A DNA stretch of 11,778 bases from Promethearchaeota archaeon (GTDB lineage: Archaea > Asgardarchaeota > Lokiarchaeia > Sigynarchaeales > SOKP01), in assembly GCA_014729315.1 (NCBI GenBank), contig WJKD01000520.1, positions 1 to 11,778 on the forward strand, read 5' to 3'. The position numbers were made by a program, and so were the translations under genes. The notes below the pieces were generated by a model. That model was not told the origin of the DNA, did no database searches, and saw nothing but the letters and a program-made list of their open reading frames with translations. This document shows positions 1 through 6,444 of this stretch, in pieces (the stretch's first letter is position 1; every line of letters starts with the position of its first letter).

Positions 1-487
1 GACCGGTTCCGAGCAATATCATTCTATTGGTAAGCGTGAAAGTCTCGCTATGTAGTTGAAAAACAACGAATTCATTATTAATCTCTCGGAATAAAGGATC
101 TCTTTTGCCCTCTTCAGTAAGAGATACAGAATACCATATTCCATCTCGTTTAAAACCTATTTCCTTTTCTGGATTATTATATATATCTCCTCCATTAATA
201 TTGGCTATTAATTGGGCACCTAAACAAATACCAAAAACAGGAATATTATTGTCAAAAGCGTATTGGACAAACTCTTTTTCTTTAATCATTTTACTGGAAA
301 AATCATTAACACTATCAGGACCTCCCATTATCACAATAAGCCTAACATTCTCAATCTCTGGAAAGTGTAATTTCTTAGATAAGTCAATAATACTGTACTT
401 TATGTTATTCTCCTTTAAGATATTTAATATTACGCCAGGTCCTTCATGTGAAATATTTTGAAAAATTAAAACTTCAGAATCGTTCAT
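1..487 (-). CDS. Class I glutamine amidotransferase (GMP-synthase-subunit-like), 3' end cut by window edge
   Basis: The reading frame opens at the ATG (complement of 485-487) and runs without a stop to the window edge: 162 codons seen, C-terminus missing. The protein resembles free-standing class I glutamine amidotransferases, which hydrolyse glutamine and pass ammonia to a partner or side reaction. Visible marks are an oxyanion-type turn IVIMGGPDSV (residues 51-60), the nucleophile elbow GICLGAQL with Cys88, and QLHSETF (144-150), which matches the family's usual Q-W-H-G-D-T-F stretch with changes. The catalytic His-Glu pair normally lies further on and would be outside the window. Only 47 bases separate it from the end of nadE on the same strand, so the two are probably co-transcribed. 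Substrate is not deducible: it could be a GMP synthase subunit, a GMP-synthase-like paralogue or a gamma-glutamyl hydrolase. The family call is firm; the specific role is open. Confidence 0.85.
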   Translation of the reverse strand, partial: MNDSEVLIFQNISHEGPGVILNILKENNIKYSIIDLSKKLHFPEIENVRLIVIMGGPDSVNDFSSKMIKEKEFVQYAFDNNIPVFGICLGAQLIANINGGDIYNNPEKEIGFKRDGIWYSVSLTEEGKRDPLFREINNEFVVFQLHSETFTLTNRMILLGTG

Positions 488-534
488 ATTAAAAAATTCG
501 ATTTAAATTTTTTTATTAATTCCTATGATTGATT

Positions 535-2184
535 TTAGAACTTCAATTTTTTTAAAACAGGATATCTTCGCCCGATTCCAAAAGCACTGGCGCTCACTTT
601 TATGGTTTGAACTAACTGTCTACGCTTAAATTCAGAATTTAAATAGAGTTTACGGATTCGATTAATCGTGTCTTGATCGATACCTTTGTCCCGTAAGTGA
701 TTTAACTCATCTCCTATACCGTGTTCAATTATTTCTTTTAAAATTTGATCGAGAACAGGATAAGGAGGAAGTGAATCACTATCTTTTTGATCTTCTCGTA
801 ATTCTGCGGTGGGTGGACGACTAATAATTCCTTGAGGAATTACCTCCCCATCTTTATTTATGTATTCGCAAATATCGTATATTTGTACTTTTAGTAAATC
901 ACCCGGGATATTTTTCCCTCCGTTAGTGTCTCCGTATAAAGTACAATATCCAACGCCTATTTCAGATTTGTTGCCGGTAGAGACTAATAACCAATTAAAT
1001 TTATTTGAATAATACATGAGAACAACCGCGCGCACTCTTGCTTGCAGATTCTCGTCAGCAACATCAAAAGGAAGATCTCCAATATTTTCCTTAAATGATT
1101 TCTCATAAGCTTCAAAAAGATCATCGATTGGATGGATAATATAATTCATGTTTAGATTTTCGCAAAGTCGGCGAGCTAAATTAATACTCTCTTCTGAAGT
1201 AAATCTTGTGGGCATCATGATGTTGGTGACTTTATCGGAACCTAAAGCTTTAGCACATATATACGAAGTGAACGCTGAATCTATCCCTCCACTTAGGCCT
1301 AATACAACACCTTCAAAAATTCCAGTTTTATGGAAGTAATCATATAGATTCAGCTTCAAGGCTTCCAATACTTCTTTCCTCCAATCTATATTGTATTTGA
1401 ATTCCTCAATCTGAGTATCCTCGTCTATTTCTACTCTAACTACTGGACTTGCTTCCTGAAAACCGACGCTCTTATATGTAATTTGACCGAACTTATTTGA
1501 TACGAACGATTGACCATCGAAAACAATCTCGTCAAGGCCTCCAATTAAATTAATGTAAGCAATTGGAACTCCAAGTTTTTTGGATTTTTCACAGATTAGG
1601 TCTTTTCTGATTTTAAATTTACTGATATAATAGGGAGAAGCGTTAATAACGATCAAAAGCTCTGCTCCATTATCTACAAGGTTTTGACCTACTTTAATAT
1701 TATAGGATTTATCCCAAATATCTTCGCATATTAAGATTCCTACTTTAACACCATTAATATCGACGGGTATAAACTTATTATCAAAGGAAAAATATCGCCT
1801 TTCGTCAAATACATCGTAATTTGGCAATAATCTTTTGTTTTCAATATATTTTATTTCGCAACCTTGAATTACAATAGCGGAATTGTAGAATTTCTGAATT
1901 TTTTCCCTCAGTTCTGGAGGCTCAGTAAAGGTACCTAGGATAATCGCAGCTTTAGAGTTCAATTCTTTAATAAGTTCAATTGATTCTAGATTTTTTCTTC
2001 GAATAAGAGGATCGTGAATGTGATCCATAAGTGGGTATCCGACTAGGCTCATTTCCGGAAAAATTATGATATCAGCATCTTGATTTTTCTTAACGATATC
2101 AATTACTTTTTTCCTATTATACTCGATGTCTCCTACAATTGGATTAATTTGTCCTAAAACCAGTTTTAAAACTCTTTGTGGCAT
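535..2184 (-). CDS. nadE: Glutamine-dependent NAD+ synthetase
   Basis: Makes NAD+ from deamido-NAD+, ATP and glutamine, the last step of NAD biosynthesis, in the cytosol. The 549 residues hold two domains. The N-terminal nitrilase-type glutaminase (about 5-255) shows its Glu-Lys-Cys triad as E44 (in FPEMS), K117 (in NKRLLPNY) and C153 (in LICEDIW). The C-terminal synthetase (about 268-545) has the ATP pyrophosphatase loop SGGIDS at 298-303, the STGNKSE motif at 402-408, SRPPTAELREDQKDSDSLPP near 455-474 and the ending KRRQ...AFGIGRRYP. Length and all motifs are those of an intact two-domain enzyme, so it needs no separate glutaminase. The start codon is preceded by a TATA-like stretch and no Shine-Dalgarno, fitting a leaderless message. 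It is transcribed divergently from amtB, and the downstream amidotransferase may share its transcript. Identification is very secure. Confidence 0.97.
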   Translation of the reverse strand: MPQRVLKLVLGQINPIVGDIEYNRKKVIDIVKKNQDADIIIFPEMSLVGYPLMDHIHDPLIRRKNLESIELIKELNSKAAIILGTFTEPPELREKIQKFYNSAIVIQGCEIKYIENKRLLPNYDVFDERRYFSFDNKFIPVDINGVKVGILICEDIWDKSYNIKVGQNLVDNGAELLIVINASPYYISKFKIRKDLICEKSKKLGVPIAYINLIGGLDEIVFDGQSFVSNKFGQITYKSVGFQEASPVVRVEIDEDTQIEEFKYNIDWRKEVLEALKLNLYDYFHKTGIFEGVVLGLSGGIDSAFTSYICAKALGSDKVTNIMMPTRFTSEESINLARRLCENLNMNYIIHPIDDLFEAYEKSFKENIGDLPFDVADENLQARVRAVVLMYYSNKFNWLLVSTGNKSEIGVGYCTLYGDTNGGKNIPGDLLKVQIYDICEYINKDGEVIPQGIISRPPTAELREDQKDSDSLPPYPVLDQILKEIIEHGIGDELNHLRDKGIDQDTINRIRKLYLNSEFKRRQLVQTIKVSASAFGIGRRYPVLKKLKF

Positions 2185-2199
2185 TTTGGAGTAGAATCA

Positions 2200-2214
2200 A
2201 ATATTTTTATTTTT
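2200..2214 (-). promoter_or_regulatory. TATA-like box of nadE
   Basis: On the minus strand this reads AAAAATAAAAATATT, centred about 23 bases before the nadE ATG. That distance suits a TATA box with transcription starting at or next to the start codon. It is judged by eye in AT-rich DNA, so confidence is limited. Confidence 0.35.
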
Positions 2215-2280
2215 AAGAATAAAATTAACTTCACTAATTAAATATTTACAATCCATTTCTTTAGAAATTACTTGTGAATA

Positions 2281-2309
2281 TTTCATATTAATTCATACAA
2301 AATATGAAA
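2281..2309. repeat. Perfect 9-bp inverted repeat between nadE and amtB
   Basis: TTTCATATT at 2281-2289 is followed after 11 bases by its exact complement AATATGAAA at 2301-2309. It lies in the divergent nadE/amtB spacer, about 100 bases from nadE and 145 from amtB. A 9-bp direct repeat, ATTAATTCA, overlaps it at 2287-2295 and recurs at 2320-2328, 33 bases on. It could be an operator for a dimeric regulator or a hairpin in an upstream transcript. The repeat is directly visible; the function is inferred. Confidence 0.5.
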
Positions 2310-2380
2310 AGATTAAGAAATTAATTCAGTTTTTCATCAACCTTATTATCCTTTCTCAATCATGCTTTTATAACCAGTTA

Positions 2381-2398
2381 TATTAAATAAATTTAATA
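2381..2398. repeat. Perfect 8-bp inverted repeat upstream of amtB
   Basis: TATTAAAT (2381-2388) and ATTTAATA (2391-2398) form a perfect inverted repeat with a 2-base centre, 56-73 bases before the amtB ATG and against TATA-like DNA. The position would suit an operator blocking or helping the basal factors of the amtB-glnK promoter. It is made only of A and T, so chance symmetry is possible. Confidence 0.4.
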
Positions 2399-2420
2399 AA
2401 TATAATATAAATTAAAAAAA

Positions 2421-2434
2421 CAAATATAAAAATT
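2421..2434 (+). promoter_or_regulatory. TATA-like box of amtB-glnK
   Basis: The stretch CAAATATAAAAATT is centred about 26 bases before the ATG at 2454, the distance expected for a leaderless archaeal transcript. A second TATA-like run at 2392-2414 could serve a transcript with a short leader instead. No convincing Shine-Dalgarno site precedes the ATG. In between, ATG AGC TGT GTA TAA at 2438-2452 forms a 4-codon mini-ORF ending one base before the amtB ATG. Confidence 0.35.
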
Positions 2435-2453
2435 AATATGAGCTGTGTATAAC

Positions 2454-3653
2454 ATGTCGGGAGCAGATATTTCATTTATAATAATATGTACTGCGCTGGT
2501 ATTTATAATGACACCGGGTCTAGCGTTTTTCTATGGAGGATTACTCCGTAAGAAAAATATTATAAATATGATGGCTATGTGCTTTGTTTCTATAGCGATT
2601 GTAAGTATTTTGTGGTTTATGATCGCTTATAGTTTCGCATTTGCTTCTGATACAGGATTTGGATTTATCGGAGGCTTAGATTATGTGGGATTAAGTCGCG
2701 TTGGAAGGAGTTCATCACTTGCATATTCGGAAAACATGCCCCATATCCTCTTTATGTCGTTTCAATTAATGTTTGCTATTATTACGGTTGCAATCGTGGC
2801 AAGCCCATTTTCAGAAAGGGTAAACTTTGGAGCTTTTTGTATTTTTATTTCAATTTGGCTTTTAATTGTTTACGCACCAATTGCCCATTGGGTATGGGGG
2901 GATGGAGGATGGTTAGGTGCATTAGGAGCTTTAGATTTTGCAGGTGGAACGGTGGTACATATAAATGTTGGATTTGCAGCCTTAGCTGTAGCTTTAGTAA
3001 TAGGTCCACGAGAAGGATATCAAAATGAGCCAATGGAACCATCGAACCTCCCTTTTGTTTTACTAGGCACGGGTTTTCTATGGGTTGGATGGTTTGGATT
3101 CAATGGAGGTAGCGCATTAGCAGCAAATGGAATAGCAGTTTTAGCTATGTTTAATACTCATTTAGCAGCATCTGCGGGAGCTTTAGTATGGATGTTAATT
3201 GAATATGCCAAAACGGGAAAATTTAGCACATTGGGTTTTGCTTCAGGTGCATTAGCGGGACTAGTAGCAGTAACTCCCGCTGCGGGATTTGTAGAACCTT
3301 GGGTTGCGGTGATTTTGGGTTCATTTTCTGCTATTCTATGCTTTTTAGTATTGTCTTGGCGAGCAAAGTCAAAAATAGACGAATCTTTAGATGCGATTTC
3401 TATCCATGGGACTGGAGGCATTTTGGGAGCGATCTTAACTGGAGTTTTTGCAACTGTGGGTGCCCAAGGACTAATTCTTGGAAATACCATGCAATTGTGG
3501 ATTCAGATTATTGGCGTCGTAGTGACTATTGTATATGCATTTTCTGTTACATTTGTCCTAGCGTGGGTTCTGAATAAAGTAATTAAATTTCGAGTACCCC
3601 CAGAAGTAGAATATGTTGGAATGGATATCTCACAGCACGGAGAAATGGCATGA
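2454..3653 (+). CDS. amtB: Ammonium transporter (Amt/MEP/Rh family)
   Basis: An integral membrane trimer that carries ammonium into the cell. I take the ATG at 2454 (399 residues) rather than the in-frame GTG three codons earlier, because the ATG lies at leaderless distance from a TATA box. Numbering from the ATG, conserved parts are the pore segment around SFQLMFAIITVAIV (about 102-115), LDFAGGTVVHI with the first pore His (H169), GWFGFNGGSALAANG (about 212-226), and SIHGTGGILGA with the second pore His (H318). The Asp before FAGG, needed for structure in known Amt proteins, is present. About eleven hydrophobic segments are visible, as expected. The C-terminal tail VEYVGMDISQHGE keeps the family's cytosolic motif that contacts PII. 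The stop is followed 9 bases later by glnK, the classic amtB-glnK pair, so flux is probably gated by that PII protein. Identification is very secure. Confidence 0.97.
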   Translation: MSGADISFIIICTALVFIMTPGLAFFYGGLLRKKNIINMMAMCFVSIAIVSILWFMIAYSFAFASDTGFGFIGGLDYVGLSRVGRSSSLAYSENMPHILFMSFQLMFAIITVAIVASPFSERVNFGAFCIFISIWLLIVYAPIAHWVWGDGGWLGALGALDFAGGTVVHINVGFAALAVALVIGPREGYQNEPMEPSNLPFVLLGTGFLWVGWFGFNGGSALAANGIAVLAMFNTHLAASAGALVWMLIEYAKTGKFSTLGFASGALAGLVAVTPAAGFVEPWVAVILGSFSAILCFLVLSWRAKSKIDESLDAISIHGTGGILGAILTGVFATVGAQGLILGNTMQLWIQIIGVVVTIVYAFSVTFVLAWVLNKVIKFRVPPEVEYVGMDISQHGEMA

Positions 3654-3658
3654 GGTGG
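3652..3658 (+). promoter_or_regulatory. Shine-Dalgarno site of glnK overlapping the amtB stop codon
   Basis: GAGGTGG begins inside the TGA stop of amtB and ends 4 bases before the glnK ATG. It fixes the glnK start and indicates translational coupling within one message. It contrasts with the other starts in the window, most of which lack such a site. Confidence 0.75.
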
Positions 3659-3662
3659 ATTC

Positions 3663-4004
3663 ATGAAAAAAATTGAATGTTTTATAAGGCCCGAAAAACT
3701 TGAACCGGTTAAAAACGCTCTTGCAGAGAAAGGAATTAAGGGCATGAGCGTTTTTGAGGTAAAAGGTCGTGGGAATCAAGGTGGAATCTGGCTTACGAGT
3801 AGATCTGGTAAATACTGTGTGCAATGGATTGACAAATTAAAGCTAGAAATTGTGGTTAATGATACCGTAAATCTTGAAGAAATCGTAGATATCATCATTG
3901 AGAATGCAGAAACCGGAAAGCCAGGAGATGGGAAAATATTTATCACACCTGTAGAACGAGCTATTAGAATTCGAACTAAAGAAAATGGAGAAGAAATACT
4001 CTAA
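3663..4004 (+). CDS. glnK: Nitrogen regulatory protein PII (GlnK type)
   Basis: A trimeric cytosolic signal protein that reads ATP/ADP and 2-oxoglutarate and binds AmtB. Length (113) is standard. The N-terminal MKKIECFIRPEKLEPVKNAL, the B-loop TGKPGDGKIFITPVE (84-98) and the RIRT near 102-105 are canonical. In the T-loop, Q39 (needed for 2-oxoglutarate/Mg binding in known PII), R47, Y51 and K58 are kept, although the surrounding residues GGIWLTSRSGKYCVQW (40-55) differ from the usual sequence, with Trp43 and Trp55 notable. Y51 is the uridylylation site in enteric bacteria, but archaea generally lack that enzyme, so modification should not be assumed. It is coupled to amtB by an overlapping ribosome site and followed by a T-rich terminator. 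The GlnK name rests on amtB linkage. Confidence 0.95.
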   Translation: MKKIECFIRPEKLEPVKNALAEKGIKGMSVFEVKGRGNQGGIWLTSRSGKYCVQWIDKLKLEIVVNDTVNLEEIVDIIIENAETGKPGDGKIFITPVERAIRIRTKENGEEIL

Positions 4005-4018
4005 ATCTACATACATAA

Positions 4019-4049
4019 TTTTCTTTTTTTTATTATTATTTCCTTTTTT
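4019..4049 (+). terminator. T-tract terminator of amtB-glnK
   Basis: An almost pure T stretch with a run of eight Ts near its start and TTTTTT at its end begins about 15 bases after the glnK stop, without an obvious GC hairpin. This is the usual form of archaeal intrinsic terminators. Confidence 0.6.
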
Positions 4050-4104
4050 ATGCAAATTTCCAATTATCTGATAGAAATAGCAATATTTTGAGGATTTGAC
4101 ATTT

Positions 4105-4113
4105 AAAAAAAAA
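4105..4113 (-). terminator. T-tract terminator of the ribbon-helix-helix gene
   Basis: Nine As on the plus strand give a T9 run on the minus strand, 19 bases beyond the stop of the ribbon-helix-helix gene. With the T-tract of glnK it separates the two converging transcripts. Confidence 0.5.
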
Positions 4114-4131
4114 TTATATAAATTAAGTATC

Positions 4132-4704
4132 TTAAAGAACTACGTTTTTTAATAATATTCTCAATTTCGCAAAATCTTCTTTAATATCTACTTTAAAACC
4201 CATACCATTTAGAACTTCTTCAAGAAATACTCTAATGAAGGTTTTGGGTAAATCAGATCCTAACAATAGAGTGTAGCGATTACTCGATTCTTTAACGATT
4301 TTGAAAAAATTACAAATTTCCAATCTCGAAACTACATCTTCAAAAGTATTTATTTTATGCTTAAATTGATCCGCATGAGAACGTCCGATTTCTTTATGAC
4401 TTTCCCAAAAGCTATCTTTCTGAGGTGAATTTTCTATAAATTTTAGAAAAGACAAATAATGATCAACATCTAATATGATGTGCTCTCCGTTATCCAACAT
4501 CTCTAAGTAAGTCTTCATTTTTGCGTCTGATTTTCTCTCGTTTTTCATATATCTTTTATATTTATAATAAAATTTAATTGAATTACGAATTAATTCAGAT
4601 TGAGAGATGCTCAGATTATCTTTCATTTCCAGAAGAAGTCTGGCGGTATCCTCGTCTAAAGAAAATGTTACTCTATCCAACTTTTTTAATCTTGATTCTG
4701 TCAT
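4132..4704 (-). CDS. Ribbon-helix-helix (CopG/Arc-type) transcription regulator with unrecognised C-terminal domain
   Basis: Residues 10-47 fit a ribbon-helix-helix fold: a short beta strand RVTFSLDED, helix TARLLLEMKDN, the turn, and helix SQSELIRNSIKFYYKYK. These proteins bind DNA as dimers, the strand pair entering the major groove. A charged linker (48-65) leads to about 120 residues that I do not recognise: GEHIILDVDHYLSFLKFIE (73-91), a His-bearing stretch SHADQFKHKI (109-118), RYTLLLG (143-149), then a helix-rich end closing with KLRILLKN. The size suggests a ligand-sensing or oligomerisation domain. It lies 156 bases downstream of glnA on the same strand and converges on amtB-glnK, so nitrogen control is a reasonable guess, unproven. 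A perfect 13-bp palindrome sits in its own promoter, suggesting autoregulation. DNA binding is well supported; target and effector are unknown. Confidence 0.8.
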   Translation of the reverse strand: MTESRLKKLDRVTFSLDEDTARLLLEMKDNLSISQSELIRNSIKFYYKYKRYMKNERKSDAKMKTYLEMLDNGEHIILDVDHYLSFLKFIENSPQKDSFWESHKEIGRSHADQFKHKINTFEDVVSRLEICNFFKIVKESSNRYTLLLGSDLPKTFIRVFLEEVLNGMGFKVDIKEDFAKLRILLKNVVL

Positions 4705-4727
4705 TGTTAAAAATATAGTGAAGTTTC

Positions 4728-4744
4728 TAAATTTATTTTATAAT
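4728..4744 (-). promoter_or_regulatory. TATA-like region of the ribbon-helix-helix gene
   Basis: The minus strand reads ATTATAAAATAAATTTA, centred about 32 bases before the ATG. A transcript from here would have a very short or no leader. It directly adjoins the palindrome at 4746-4758. Confidence 0.35.
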
Positions 4745-4745
4745 T

Positions 4746-4758
4746 AAATAGTCTATTT
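4746..4758. promoter_or_regulatory. Candidate operator: perfect palindrome AAATAG-T-CTATTT
   Basis: Two perfect 6-bp half-sites flank a single central base, immediately upstream of the TATA-like region where archaeal transcription factor B would bind. The size suits a ribbon-helix-helix dimer, and the nearest such protein is the gene it controls. A related core, ATAGACTA, occurs at 6459-6466 in the glnA/Lrp spacer, and AAATAGTCT occurs at 9653-9661. Confidence 0.45.
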
Positions 4759-4780
4759 GCATTTTTCTCGAATCATTATA

Positions 4781-4801
4781 TTTAGGAGTGAAAATCCTAA
4801 A
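4781..4801. repeat. Perfect 7-bp inverted repeat between glnA and the ribbon-helix-helix gene
   Basis: TTTAGGA at 4781-4787 and TCCTAAA at 4795-4801 are exact complements around the 7-base spacer GTGAAAA. It lies just beyond the glnA T-tract and 77-97 bases upstream of the regulator's start. It could be an operator, or a hairpin protecting the glnA 3' end. It resembles but does not match the GGAA-N6-TTCC operator known for NrpR of methanogens. Confidence 0.5.
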
Positions 4802-4815
4802 AAATAAAAAAAAAA
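4799..4815 (-). terminator. T-tract terminator of glnA
   Basis: On the minus strand T10, A, T6 occurs 46-62 bases after the glnA stop. This probably ends the glnA transcript, so the ribbon-helix-helix gene has its own promoter or depends on read-through. Confidence 0.55.
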
Positions 4816-4860
4816 TTAATTAATTCTTCTGCTAAATATCGTATTTCATTGAAACATTAT

Positions 4861-6357
4861 TTAGTAGTCCAAGTATTTCATTATTTCCCAGGGTGATACG
4901 TAAAGACAGTATTGATTCCATTCGTGGGTTTTATAATCTACAAATGCATCATATATATGGGAACCTAATACATCTTTGAATAGTTCGTCGCTTTCCAGCG
5001 CATCTAAAGCATCCCGTAGAGTTGTTGGCAATTGAGATATACCCGCTGCTTTTTTCTCAGATGCAGACATTTCATAGACGTCTTTATCTACGGGATCTCC
5101 TGGTTCAATTTTCTTTTTAATTCCATCTAATCCTGCTGAGAGAATTCCAGCAAATGCGAAATAGGGATTTGTCGACGGATCGACTCCTCTATATTCAATT
5201 CTTCTTCGATTTGCATATTTTTCTCCACTTAGATATACTGGTATCCTTATGAGAGCAGAACGATTTCTTCTGCTATACATTACGTTAATCGGAGCCTCAA
5301 AACCTGGAACCAGACGTTTGTAAGAGTTTACAGTAGGACAAGTTATCGCGGTAAGTGCGGATGCGTGTTCTAATAATCCTCCTATGTAATATCGCGCTTC
5401 TTGACTTAATTCTGCGTAATCATCGCTTGGATCCCAGAACGCATTGGATCCATTTTTAAACAACGAGTTGTGAACGTGCATTCCACTTGCGTTATCCAGA
5501 TAAATAGGTTTTGGCATAAACGTAGCAATCCAACCATATTGAGCAGCGATATTTCGTGCAGCGAGTTTATAGATTTGAACTCGATCAGCGGTTTCTAACA
5601 TGCTTCCAAATCGAAAGTTTAATTCGCACTGACCTTTTGTTGAGACTTCATGATGGTGCATTTCTATTGTGTATCCCATCTCCTGTAAAGCATTTGCCAA
5701 GTTATTTCGATATTCGTGTGTGCTATCTTCGGGTGGATTCCGGAAATAAGCTTCTTTAGGTCTTAGGATATATTTCCCTACGGTTGTTTCCGGAGAAACT
5801 GGATTGACCCTTGGAGGTCCCCAACTATCCCCTGCTCCTCCTGAAGGACTCACGAATATATCGTAATCTAATTTGCTGGGATCGATGGATTGAAATATAA
5901 AAAATTCAATTTCGGGTCCAAAATAAGGGGTATACCCCATTTTGGCTGCTTTTTCAAGCGCTCTACGGGCTACATACCCGCGAGGATCTACATCGGAAGC
6001 TTCTGAACTCCCGAATGGTTCACGAATATCCCCAATTATAACTGCAGATCTTTGATCTCCTTTTGTCCATGGCAATACATAAACCGCGTCTTTATTAGGA
6101 AAGAAAATCATGTCGGATGTATGGAGCTCCTTGAAACCTCTTATACTTGAGCCATCAAAACCTATTCCCGATTCAAAATATTGCTCTTCGTCGACAAAAA
6201 GTTTGATAGGCGAAGAAAAACTTTGAAAGATCCCCCTTAAGTCCGTAAAGGCGCAGAGAACCCATTTTACTCCCGAAGTCACAAGTTTATCCCTTACATC
6301 TTCCACGCTAACCGGCTCGCCTCCTGGCGATCCACTTTTTACTTTTGACTCTGTCAT
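4861..6357 (-). CDS. glnA: Glutamine synthetase, type I
   Basis: Joins ammonia to glutamate with ATP to give glutamine; type I enzymes are cytosolic dodecamers. Motifs in order: FDGSSIRGF (67-75, the Asp68/Ser71 latch over the neighbouring active site), GPEIEFFIF (147-155, metal Glu149 and Glu151), HHHEVSTKGQCEL (234-246, Glu237 and Glu245), SGMHVHNSL (291-299), NSYKRLVPGFEAP (344-356, Glu353), RRNRSALIRIP (363-373) and RRIEYRGVDPSTNPYFAFA (385-403). At 498 residues it is longer than the usual 440-470: it has a polar N-terminal tail of about 15 residues and an insert around 157-200, between the GPEIEFF strand and RPKEAYF. The region of the enteric adenylylation site reads KDVYEMSASEKKAAGISQLP, with Tyr428 at the equivalent place but in the context typical of unmodified GSI-alpha enzymes. 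With amtB, glnK and two regulators nearby, this is the assimilatory enzyme. A TATA-like box precedes the start. Confidence 0.97.
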   Translation of the reverse strand: MTESKVKSGSPGGEPVSVEDVRDKLVTSGVKWVLCAFTDLRGIFQSFSSPIKLFVDEEQYFESGIGFDGSSIRGFKELHTSDMIFFPNKDAVYVLPWTKGDQRSAVIIGDIREPFGSSEASDVDPRGYVARRALEKAAKMGYTPYFGPEIEFFIFQSIDPSKLDYDIFVSPSGGAGDSWGPPRVNPVSPETTVGKYILRPKEAYFRNPPEDSTHEYRNNLANALQEMGYTIEMHHHEVSTKGQCELNFRFGSMLETADRVQIYKLAARNIAAQYGWIATFMPKPIYLDNASGMHVHNSLFKNGSNAFWDPSDDYAELSQEARYYIGGLLEHASALTAITCPTVNSYKRLVPGFEAPINVMYSRRNRSALIRIPVYLSGEKYANRRRIEYRGVDPSTNPYFAFAGILSAGLDGIKKKIEPGDPVDKDVYEMSASEKKAAGISQLPTTLRDALDALESDELFKDVLGSHIYDAFVDYKTHEWNQYCLYVSPWEIMKYLDY

Positions 6358-6365
6358 TTTTTTTA

Positions 6366-6385
6366 ATTATATATTATATATTTTT
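6366..6385 (-). promoter_or_regulatory. TATA-like region of glnA
   Basis: The minus strand carries overlapping TATA-like sequence (AAAAATATATAATATATAAT) whose upstream half is centred about 23 bases before the ATG. No Shine-Dalgarno site precedes the start, in keeping with a leaderless message. Confidence 0.4.
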
Positions 6386-6444
6386 CTTTTTAATATAACT
6401 AATCTAGTACTCTTAATTTCAAGTAATCAAGAATAGTATTTAAA

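Noticed and set aside
105..461. 118-codon plus-strand open frame
   Set aside because: It lies opposite the class I amidotransferase, whose Cys88 elbow and family motifs are clear on the minus strand. The plus-strand product has no recognisable motif.
2837..3577. Several plus- and minus-strand open frames inside amtB
   Set aside because: All overlap the conserved amtB frame and give low-complexity products; they are shadows of that gene.
3503..4055. Minus-strand frames over the amtB end and glnK
   Set aside because: They overlap well-conserved amtB and glnK, and show no family motif or promoter.
4781..4801. NrpR-type nitrogen operator (GGAA-N6-TTCC)
   Set aside because: The arms read AGGA/TCCT with a 7-base spacer, so the known NrpR consensus is not met, and no NrpR-like gene is in the window.
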